Shown in pieces: positions 22,116 through 28,358 of a stretch of DNA of 43,532 bases (position 1 is its first letter; each line of letters begins with the position of its first letter). The position numbers and the translations under genes are program-made. Origin of the DNA: Sporosarcina sp. (GTDB lineage: Bacteria; Bacillota; Bacilli; Bacillales_A; Planococcaceae); the NCBI GenBank assembly GCA_029257435.1, contig JARIBI010000120.1, positions 67,564-111,095 on the forward strand, read 5' to 3'. Under the pieces are notes generated by a model. It worked only from the letters and a program-made list of their open reading frames with translations, had not been told where the DNA came from and ran no database searches.

Positions 22116-22124
22116 TCCGGGTGA

Positions 22125-22174
22125 ATTGACTTTGATCATATTTGACCATTTTATCGAATTGGTTACACGGACGC
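22125..22174 (-). promoter_or_regulatory. second CtsR-type promoter/operator, in front of clpC
   Basis: The -35 TTGCGT (22174-22169), 17 bases and -10 TAAAAT (22151-22146) lead straight into GGTCAAA-TAT-GATCAAA (22145-22129), followed by a third partial GTCAA. The consensus CtsR operator is two (A/G)GTCAAA heptads separated by three bases, so there is one mismatch. The layout copies that in front of ctsR, including the unusual TTGCG -35 and the extra GTCAA. Confidence 0.8.
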
Positions 22175-22185
22175 AAAAGAGATGC

Positions 22186-23271
22186 TCAAGAACAGTCTGT
22201 CTGTTCATCTGCTTTTGACGGTCCATTTTTCAATCGTTCTCTAAAAAGTTTAGCACGGCTAATATCTAATTCTTCAGACGTTAGCTCTTCTCCTTCATAA
22301 CGTTGGAGAAATCCAGACTGCATGAAAATCATCAACTCATTTAAAATCGACATTTCCACGTCTTCGATCAATTCAAGATCGATGCCAAGCCGGACATCTG
22401 ATAGACATCGTGCCGCTTCTGCGGAAGGGAGCAGGCGAGCATACGAAATTGTTCCAAGTGAACGGAACACCCGATTTTCAAGTGCAATTCGAGACTTTTC
22501 GAGAAGCAATTCACGGGACCTGCGTTCGTGCGCAATCAGTCTGGAGACGATATTGGCAAGTTCCGCTAAGATCTCCTTCTCAGATTTACCAAGCGTCAAC
22601 TGATTGGATACTTGATAGACGTTCCCGGGTGCCTCACTGCCTTCACCGTAACTTCCTCTAACGACCATTCCGAGCCTTGAAACGGCTGGGATAATCCGGT
22701 TAATCTGCCGGGTAATCGTGAGCGCCGGTAAATGCAGCATGACAGACGCGCGCATTCCTGTTCCCGTATTTGACGGACAGCTTGTGAGATAACCAAACTC
22801 TTCATCGAATGCATAAGGAAGTTTCTTTTCCAGTGCACTATCAGTTTCATTCGCCTGTCGATAGGCATTTTCGAGCTGTAAGCCCGGATAAATGCACTGG
22901 ATACGCAGGTGATCTTCCTCATTGACCATAACGCTGATTGTTTCATCTTCAGATAGGAATACCGAACCGAATTGTTCCGCATCTGCCAGCTGCGGACTGA
23001 TCAAGTGTTTTTCAACGAGAACTTGACGGTCCAGTTGAGATAATTCTTTCATTCTCGTATAGGAATACCCTTTTTCACCCTCGCTAAGCAATACTTCTGA
23101 AACAATTTCCCCCACTTCCTCGGCCTGTTCATCAGAAAAGGCAATCGGGAATCGAAATTCACGAAGGTTACGCGCAAGCCGGATCCGAGTCGACATTACG
23201 ATATCGGCATGCTCTCCATGGGGCACCATCCAGCCTGTGACAGCGTTCTGCATAAACCGATTATTCCCCAT
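22186..23271 (-). CDS. mcsB: protein arginine kinase McsB
   Basis: 361 residues. McsB phosphorylates arginine residues and so marks proteins for ClpCP; it needs McsA. It has a phosphagen-kinase-like catalytic fold with STRIRLARNLREFRFP (phosphate-binding arginines), the loop TSCPSNTGTGMRASVMLHLPAL with Cys165, and VRGSYGEGSEAPGNVYQVSNQ. The C-terminal RDxxRA allosteric motif of characterised McsB appears here as LDISRA, so the first Arg is replaced. The start overlaps mcsA by 11 bases. It is followed by a 152-base gap with the clpC promoter. Confidence 0.95.
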   Translation of the reverse strand: MGNNRFMQNAVTGWMVPHGEHADIVMSTRIRLARNLREFRFPIAFSDEQAEEVGEIVSEVLLSEGEKGYSYTRMKELSQLDRQVLVEKHLISPQLADAEQFGSVFLSEDETISVMVNEEDHLRIQCIYPGLQLENAYRQANETDSALEKKLPYAFDEEFGYLTSCPSNTGTGMRASVMLHLPALTITRQINRIIPAVSRLGMVVRGSYGEGSEAPGNVYQVSNQLTLGKSEKEILAELANIVSRLIAHERRSRELLLEKSRIALENRVFRSLGTISYARLLPSAEAARCLSDVRLGIDLELIEDVEMSILNELMIFMQSGFLQRYEGEELTSEELDISRAKLFRERLKNGPSKADEQTDCS

Positions 23272-23815
23272 GCGTACTTCCCCCTTCCTCTATTTCAACT
23301 GCCAGCTTTTGTTTCCAGTCTTTTATTTCATCCCGCAGCACAGCAGCTTGTTCGAATTGTTCTTCTTGAATGGCTTCTTGCATGGTCGCCCGAAGCTCTT
23401 CTATTTTCTTTTTAATGGTCATTTTTTCATTGAAAGACGCAGGGATTTTGCCCTTGTGGCTTGTATTGCCATTATGCAATTTCCCAAATACTTTAGGCAG
23501 CCGCTCACGGAATGTTTCATAGCATGTCGGACAACCAAACTTCCCGATTTCTAAAAAACGATGGAAGGTCAGACCGCACTCTGGACATTCCGGCATTTTC
23601 TGAACCTCGCGCGTTTGCTGATGCAGCGATTCGCTTCCGCTCAGCCATTGCGACAAAAATTGTTGAATGGACATTGGTTCCTGATTCGGACTGATCGAGA
23701 ATGTCTGTAAATTAAATGCGCACTTCTCACACAGATTTCGTTCAATCGATCCATTTTGTGTATCTTGCATCAAGATAACGGAAGCTTGACGCTCATTACA
23801 GTTTTCACATAGCAT
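23261..23815 (-). CDS. mcsA: McsB activator McsA
   Basis: 184 residues. The zinc-binding CxxC pairs CENC, CEKC, CPECG and CPTC occur in the first about 100 residues. A C-terminal UVR-type coiled segment (KKKIEELRATMQEAIQEEQFEQAAVLRDEIKDW) follows. McsA activates McsB and takes part in CtsR inactivation. The ATG at 23815 follows GGGGTGG. It sits between ctsR and mcsB in the stress operon. Confidence 0.93.
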   Translation of the reverse strand: MLCENCNERQASVILMQDTQNGSIERNLCEKCAFNLQTFSISPNQEPMSIQQFLSQWLSGSESLHQQTREVQKMPECPECGLTFHRFLEIGKFGCPTCYETFRERLPKVFGKLHNGNTSHKGKIPASFNEKMTIKKKIEELRATMQEAIQEEQFEQAAVLRDEIKDWKQKLAVEIEEGGSTHGE

Positions 23816-23845
23816 TCTTTACCACCCCATCGTTTAGATAACTAG

Positions 23846-24316
23846 TCACTCCGATTGTTCGTACAGGAGCGAGAATAACATGGCCTGCAAGATTCGCGCA
23901 CGAATCAGATCTCTCTCCGGCAACGGATAATTCAAAACAGCCGGCTCGACAGCTGCTAGCATTAGTCGGGCTTCTCTTTTGGAAATCACTTGTTCTGCTA
24001 TCAATCGATAGATCACATCTTCTGCCATCGTAAACGAAGCACCTTGCTGTACACTTTCTAAAACATGATCCAGCAGCTCCTTGCGAGAATTTGTTTGAAC
24101 CCGATAAATACGGATGTATCCGCCGCCGCCGCGCTTCGATTCCACTGCATAGCCGCGCTCCAATGTAAATCGTGTTTTAATGACGTAATTAATTTGCGAA
24201 GGAACACATTGGAACTTTTCCGCCACTTCGTTGCGCTTGATTTCCACGATCCCATTATCTTCATGTTCGATAATCGATTTTAAATACCCTTCTATGATGT
24301 CGGAAATATTACGCAT
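23846..24316 (-). CDS. ctsR: class III heat-shock repressor CtsR
   Basis: 156 residues. CtsR represses clp genes and is inactivated by heat and by McsA/McsB action. The winged helix-turn-helix has NEVAEKFQCVPSQINYVIKTRF and the glycine-rich wing ESKRGGGGYIRIYRV (about residues 58-72), the thermosensing tetraglycine loop. A dimerisation and McsA/B-sensitive C-terminal domain follows. The ATG at 24316 follows AGAGGTG. The promoter upstream carries a perfect CtsR operator, so the operon is autoregulated. Confidence 0.97.
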   Translation of the reverse strand: MRNISDIIEGYLKSIIEHEDNGIVEIKRNEVAEKFQCVPSQINYVIKTRFTLERGYAVESKRGGGGYIRIYRVQTNSRKELLDHVLESVQQGASFTMAEDVIYRLIAEQVISKREARLMLAAVEPAVLNYPLPERDLIRARILQAMLFSLLYEQSE

Positions 24317-24349
24317 CCTCTCACCTCTTTTATTGGCACAGTCATCGTG

Positions 24350-24379
24350 TTGACTTTGACTATCTTTGACTTAATTGTA
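24350..24379 (-). promoter_or_regulatory. ctsR promoter with CtsR operator
   Basis: The -10 TACAAT (24379-24374) is followed by AGTCAAA-GAT-AGTCAAA (24371-24355), a perfect CtsR tandem heptad, and a third partial GTCAA. The likely -35 is TTGCGC, 18 bases upstream of the -10. A GTATT-AAAC-AATAC palindrome lies in that spacer. A perfect SigB-type -10 GGGTAT (24397-24392) is also present, but with a poor -35. Confidence 0.85.
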
Positions 24380-24471
24380 CCGTATTAAACAATACCCGCG
24401 CAAGAAATTTGCAAATCGGGCATTTAGTCCTTTAGCAGGGTAGAAAAAAGTAAAATAGTTGAACTTTTTAT

Positions 24472-24497
24472 GTTTAGTATGTTTATAATAGGGGTAT
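24472..24497 (+). promoter_or_regulatory. SigB-like promoter for the GNAT gene
   Basis: GTTTAG (24472-24477), 14-base spacer, GGGTAT (24492-24497), against the Bacillus SigB consensus GTTTAA-N12-15-GGGTAT (11 of 12 match). An overlapping SigA reading (TTGAAC, 19 bases, TATAAT at 24484-24489) is also possible, though its spacer is long. The rest of the 288-base divergent gap holds the ctsR control region. Confidence 0.65.
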
Positions 24498-24604
24498 AGA
24501 ATAAAGTCGAGGATTTTTTTCTGACCTCTTTTTTCCTCTCTCTACGTTTGACCCCCAAACAAAAAGCTCCGGGTACACCCATACCGACGGAGGAGATTAA
24601 ATCA

Positions 24605-25192
24605 ATGAATTGGTACGAGAAACTAAGTGAGTATTTTCCAATTGAAGAAATGAAGTCAAAAGAGCATATGGACGCGCTATTAAAGGATAAACACAATGTT
24701 TATCGTAAAGACGAAGGTCCAAAACACGTACTCATGTACGTTGAAACAGAATCGTTTGTGTTTGTCGATTATTTGTTCGTGTCGTCCGCTTCACGAGGTG
24801 AAGGTCTTGGAAAAAAACTGCTGACACAGCTAAAGGAAAAAGGTAAGCCGATTTTGTTAGAAGTGGAACCCGTCAATTATGAAGACACGGATACTGAAAA
24901 ACGCTTGCGCTTCTATGCTCGTGAAAATTTCCATCATGCATCTCGCATTGGTTATAGCCGTCGTTCACTCGCAACAGGAGAACAAACTGACCTCGAAATC
25001 CTTTACTGGTCTCCTGAAGACGCAGAAGAAGAAACGGTATATGATGCAATGAAAATGACGTATGAAGAGATCCATACGTATAAGGATGACGAATTTTACG
25101 GTGAATCCTACGACCCGATTGACAAAGTATTGACATTCCAGACAGAAGGTAAAACAAATATCCTAAAACCTTTTGCTACAGTTAGTGCTTAA
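24605..25192 (+). CDS. GNAT-family N-acetyltransferase, substrate unknown
   Basis: 195 residues from the ATG at 24605, which follows GGAGGAG; the frame is open 19 codons further up, but without an SD. The acetyl-CoA-binding segment is LFVSSASRGEGLGKKLLTQLKEKGKPILLEVEP (about residues 58-90), with the R/Q-x-x-G-x-G/A motif as RGEGLG. The C-terminal part is acidic. A SigB-like promoter suggests a general stress role. It is convergent with the next gene and ends in a shared 19-bp terminator stem. The acceptor substrate cannot be told from sequence. Confidence 0.82.
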   Translation: MNWYEKLSEYFPIEEMKSKEHMDALLKDKHNVYRKDEGPKHVLMYVETESFVFVDYLFVSSASRGEGLGKKLLTQLKEKGKPILLEVEPVNYEDTDTEKRLRFYARENFHHASRIGYSRRSLATGEQTDLEILYWSPEDAEEETVYDAMKMTYEEIHTYKDDEFYGESYDPIDKVLTFQTEGKTNILKPFATVSA

Positions 25193-25214
25193 TTAGTCAT
25201 ATCCCTCATTTAAA

Positions 25215-25260
25215 CCAGAACAAAGCGGAAGCCGCTACTATGGCTTCCGCTTTGTTCTGG
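25215..25260. terminator. bidirectional terminator with perfect 19-bp stem
   Basis: Arms 25215-25233 and 25242-25260 are perfectly complementary around an 8-base loop. It serves the convergent GNAT gene and the 562-residue protein gene. T-runs are weak on both sides, but the stem is very stable. Confidence 0.8.
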
Positions 25261-25276
25261 TTATAAACTCAATTTC

Positions 25277-26965
25277 TTATTCCGTAATTGAGAGATTTGT
25301 AAGTTCTTTGACAGGCAGGAATAGCTCCCCTGTTTCTATATAAGTAATCGATAATTTGTCGCCTTCTTGAATATAAACTGCTTCCGGAATTATTTCCGAT
25401 GAAACCAGGAAGTTCCGTCCGTCTTCAGCTTTTACAGAGACCAATGTAAAGTCCCCTGCCCGTTCTTTGTAGACACGCTTGACCGCGATCGCGGCTTTCA
25501 TTTCTTCAGCTTCTGAGCTTCCGTCCACAGAACTGCCCCCGCGCTGCAACGCTGTTTTATACAATTTCAGTGCATCATTCGGAGAATTGCCAAACACTGA
25601 GATTTCCGGATTCGCAGCAGAAACGATGAAGTAATTTTGCAAGAAACCATTTGAATCTAACACGGGTGTCAGCCAGCTAGCTTCTCCGTAGAAGTTATAG
25701 AGAACAGGCATTTCACCAGACCATTTTTTCTCGATGAATTTCTTTTCGATAATTTGCAAGGCTCCTTGTGAGTCCATGTAGGATTCTTCAAGGTCTCCCG
25801 TGTAGTACGTCGCTTTTCCCGTACGCCCGTCTGTTAGCGCATAACCCAGCATCGAATCGACGCCTTCTTTCGGACTTGTAAAGTCTGTGAAGTAATACAT
25901 GTGTCCGTTTTCATCGAAAATCGGACTGACGTTTGTCTCCGTTCCTTCATCAGACGGCAGTTTGACATCTTTTTTACCAACAATCGAATTCCAAAAACCG
26001 TGGACGTACTTTCCGAAGTAACTGTTTTGCAGACTGACGGCCTCTGGAGACACAGCCCCATCGATATAATCAGGAATCTCGGCAAGCGCGAACTTTTCTA
26101 CTTTCCCTGTCATCGGATCCGTCATGACAATTCCTTTTACGTCAAATCCGTTACGTGCAGATATGAATTTCCCGTAAGAACGAATGTAATGCGGATTTCC
26201 TTCATCGTCAATTTCCAACTGGACATCTCCATAAAAAATCAGTTCAGGAAATTGTAACCGCATATGGCGATCTACCTGTTTGTTGAAGTAGGACGTCTCC
26301 GTGTAAGTCATTTCCGATGCAATGAATTTCGGATTATCCGCAGAGTCCGTAGCGCTCATTTGGAAATAGCCAGGTGTCGTCTTGCCATTCCACCATTTGA
26401 AAAACCCTGAAAACTCGACTGGTGCTATATACACATAGTCGTCTTTAACTTTTTGAATTTGCAGATGCCCCAAATCGTAGTAACTCGTATTCGGAACTTG
26501 CCCGAATGCTTTTTTCATTTTGTTGCGGGCAAATTTCGGCGGTACACTGGCAGGCGTTTGAGTTTCGTCAAATGCCTCGATTTCAACTTGCTGATCCATT
26601 TCAACCGCTTCGAATTTAGTGTTCGCATTTAATAGAGGTGCGGATAAAATGTAAATCCCTGCGAGGACTGCAATTGTGGCTGCAGCAATTTTAACCTTTC
26701 TAAAAACACCTCCGTCTAAAATAGCTCCTAGTATCGCGGCGGCGAGGAACAGGACCCATACGGAAGACCAATGCTGGTCTAGATTCGTTGTGTAATAAAA
26801 AACAGCAGTCCCTAATGCAATCACTGCAGCAGCACTTATAACAGCAACTGCCCTATAATCGGAGTTTCTTTCTTTTTCTTCTCCAAGGCCATTTTTGTGC
26901 AGCGGCACCGCTAACAAGGATGCCGCAATCCCGGCAATTAGAGAAAACAAGAGTAAGTGAATCAT
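25277..26965 (-). CDS. multi-pass membrane protein with large extracytoplasmic domain, unknown function
   Basis: 562 residues. Four hydrophobic segments lie at about 1-22, 37-59, 66-88 and 92-112. A soluble domain of about 450 residues, probably outside the cell, follows. It is rich in aromatic residues and in repeated short strands such as TPGYFQMSATD, KYVHGFWNS, MYYFTDFTSP, LGYALTDGRTG and NFYGEASWLTPVLDSNGFLQNYFIVSA, which suggests a beta-rich propeller-like or PepSY-like fold, not proven. No catalytic motif, CxxC or sorting signal was seen. The ATG at 26965 follows AAGGAAGG. It is monocistronic by context. I do not recognise the family with confidence. Confidence 0.8.
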   Translation of the reverse strand: MIHLLLFSLIAGIAASLLAVPLHKNGLGEEKERNSDYRAVAVISAAAVIALGTAVFYYTTNLDQHWSSVWVLFLAAAILGAILDGGVFRKVKIAAATIAVLAGIYILSAPLLNANTKFEAVEMDQQVEIEAFDETQTPASVPPKFARNKMKKAFGQVPNTSYYDLGHLQIQKVKDDYVYIAPVEFSGFFKWWNGKTTPGYFQMSATDSADNPKFIASEMTYTETSYFNKQVDRHMRLQFPELIFYGDVQLEIDDEGNPHYIRSYGKFISARNGFDVKGIVMTDPMTGKVEKFALAEIPDYIDGAVSPEAVSLQNSYFGKYVHGFWNSIVGKKDVKLPSDEGTETNVSPIFDENGHMYYFTDFTSPKEGVDSMLGYALTDGRTGKATYYTGDLEESYMDSQGALQIIEKKFIEKKWSGEMPVLYNFYGEASWLTPVLDSNGFLQNYFIVSAANPEISVFGNSPNDALKLYKTALQRGGSSVDGSSEAEEMKAAIAVKRVYKERAGDFTLVSVKAEDGRNFLVSSEIIPEAVYIQEGDKLSITYIETGELFLPVKELTNLSITE

Positions 26966-27053
26966 AATAAAGCCATCCTTCCTTTGGTTAAGTACTTACC
27001 TCTGTATACGGATGAGGGGATAGAAATGTTTCAGCTTTTAAAACCGGACATAG

Positions 27054-27089
27054 AAAAACCGATTTCCCCTTTTCGAGAGAAATCGGTTT
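27054..27089 (-). terminator. terminator after bioY
   Basis: An 11-bp stem (GAAATCGGTTT/AAACCGATTTC, 27056-27066 with 27079-27089) is followed on the minus strand by a short T-run. Confidence 0.8.
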
Positions 27090-27095
27090 AATGAA

Positions 27096-27704
27096 TTAAA
27101 TAGAACGGCGTGTTCTAAGAATGCGCGCCATTCGATGGCCGAACACTCCCGCCAATATAGAAAGAATAATGTCTTTTGGTAAAGGCGGCAGCATCCAAAT
27201 CCATGCTATTTTGTACGTGAACGCATCTGGTGCTGCTGCCCATAGCTTGTAGGCAGCAAACATCCAGTTTGTCCCGATGAGGTAATTGACGGTACATCCG
27301 ACAAGTGCTGCGATTACAAATCCTGCCACGGTGCTGTTTTTTTCAATGATTTTTCCGACGAGATATGCAACAAAAATAAATGATAAAACAAATCCGAACG
27401 TCGGGCTGACGATTGCACTGATGCCACCGCTAAACTTCGCAAATACTGGCGCACCTGCAAGACCGATAGCCATGTAAACGGTCATAGAAATTGCTCCATA
27501 ACGGCTTCCTAGTAGCAGTCCTGCTAAAACCGCAAAAAATGTTTGCAATGTAATGGGCACGCCGCTTACTGATAAAGCCGGTAAAAAATATGTAATATTT
27601 GCTCCAATCATCATTAATGCAGCGAACATCGCTGAGTAGACAAGTCCAAGCGTTCCGTTGATTGTTTTAGAACGGTTTGGTTTCATAGTTGCTGTTGCTC
27701 CCAT
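27096..27704 (-). CDS. bioY: biotin ECF transporter substrate-binding subunit BioY
   Basis: 202 residues, mostly hydrophobic, with about six membrane segments. BioY binds biotin in the membrane and works alone or with the energy-coupling EcfT/EcfA modules encoded elsewhere. Family features are the GVPITLQTFFAVLAGLLLGSRYGAISMTVYMAIGLAGAPVF stretch, a GGISAIVSPTFGFVLSFIFVAYLVG segment and the C-terminal LPPLPKDIILSILAGVFG. The ATG at 27704 follows AAAGGGG. A BirA-type operator lies upstream, and no biotin-synthesis gene is nearby. Confidence 0.95.
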   Translation of the reverse strand: MGATATMKPNRSKTINGTLGLVYSAMFAALMMIGANITYFLPALSVSGVPITLQTFFAVLAGLLLGSRYGAISMTVYMAIGLAGAPVFAKFSGGISAIVSPTFGFVLSFIFVAYLVGKIIEKNSTVAGFVIAALVGCTVNYLIGTNWMFAAYKLWAAAPDAFTYKIAWIWMLPPLPKDIILSILAGVFGHRMARILRTRRSI

Positions 27705-27755
27705 TTATAACACCCCTTTTTACTATATAGTTATAGAATAAAAGGAAGAATGTAT

Positions 27756-27788
27756 TGTGTCAACCTGATTATAGTGATAGTTAACACA
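27756..27788 (-). promoter_or_regulatory. BirA-type operator over the bioY promoter
   Basis: An inverted repeat TGTGTTAAC-N15-GTTGACACA has one mismatch between its nine-base arms. The spacer contains a perfect -10 TATAAT (minus strand, 27773-27768). The known Bacillales BirA operator is TTGTTAAC-N14/15-GTTAACAA, so the half-site, spacing and promoter overlap all agree. Confidence 0.82.
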
Positions 27789-27804
27789 AATATAAGCAAT
27801 AATA

Positions 27805-27831
27805 AAACTGACAGCAGATTTCTGTCAGTTT
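27805..27831 (-). terminator. terminator of the 61-residue membrane protein gene
   Basis: A ten-base stem (AAACTGACAG/CTGTCAGTTT) overlaps the stop codon. On the minus strand it is followed by TTATTATT. Confidence 0.6.
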
Positions 27832-28015
27832 ATCGTCTTTTCCCTTCATCTTTAGGGAATAAGAAAAAGGAAATAACTCCACTTAAAAACATTGCGCCAA
27901 GTGTAATATAAAAACGAGACATGACGGGCACATCTGTAAAGTTTTTGTTGAGCATAACCCAGGCCACTCCGCCGACTAATAACATCATCGGGATAACATA
28001 TTTGAACGCCCTCAT
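27830..28015 (-). CDS. small two-segment membrane protein, unknown
   Basis: 61 residues from the ATG at 28015 (MRAFKYVIPM), seven bases after AAAGGGG; the frame continues seven codons upstream without an SD. Two hydrophobic helices (about 5-22 and 33-54) are joined by a short loop containing NKNFTDVPVMSRFY. The tail PKDEGKRR is charged and probably cytoplasmic. It is divergent from the SAM-riboswitch-controlled yitJ-metH. The function is unknown, and no motif was recognised. Confidence 0.72.
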   Translation of the reverse strand: MRAFKYVIPMMLLVGGVAWVMLNKNFTDVPVMSRFYITLGAMFLSGVISFFLFPKDEGKRR

Positions 28016-28086
28016 AGCAATCCCCTTTCTTTGCATGTCCTAACAGTTTACCACATACACTTAGTAACTCACAGTTCACTAGTTAC

Positions 28087-28114
28087 ATTATCTATTGACA
28101 GAACTATCAAACAA
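28087..28114 (-). promoter_or_regulatory. possible promoter for the small membrane protein
   Basis: TTGTTT (28114-28109), 16-base spacer, GATAAT (28092-28087) on the minus strand. It overlaps the yitJ promoter back to back, so the two could compete. This is a weak match. Confidence 0.3.
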
Positions 28115-28123
28115 TGGTATGAT
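28095..28123 (+). promoter_or_regulatory. SigA promoter of the SAM-riboswitch transcript
   Basis: TTGACA (28095-28100), 17-base spacer, TATGAT (28118-28123). It is placed about 30 bases ahead of the riboswitch P1 stem. Confidence 0.85.
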
Positions 28124-28156
28124 GTGTTAAATTATTCACACAACTTAATAGTCATT

Positions 28157-28312
28157 CTTATCAAGAGAAGCGTAGGGATCTGGCCCGTCGATGCTTCAGC
28201 AACCAGCCATATGGTCAGGTGCTACTTCCAGCGGATTTTTATTGTCCGGCAGATGAGGAGGAGACAATCATTTAAATGACAAAGCCTTCTTCGTACGTTA
28301 GAAGGCTTTTTT
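28157..28312 (+). ncRNA. SAM-I (S-box) riboswitch with terminator
   Basis: Canonical S-box blocks are visible: CTTATCAAGAGAAGCGTAGG, CTGGCCCG, CAGCAACC and CAGGTGCTACTTCC. The P1 arms CTTATC (28157-28162) and GATGAG (28252-28257) pair. The expression platform ends in a terminator, AAAGCCTTC (28281-28289) with GAAGGCTTT (28301-28309), and a T-run. High SAM should stop transcription before yitJ-metH. This region explains the 343-base gap. Confidence 0.95.
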
Positions 28313-28358
28313 ATTATTCTCTGCTTCATTGCTCTGCCGCAAGAAAGGATGATTGAAA

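Noticed and set aside
24546-24552. Single TTTGACC heptad before the GNAT gene
   Set aside because: A CtsR operator needs two heptads spaced by three bases; the second is absent.
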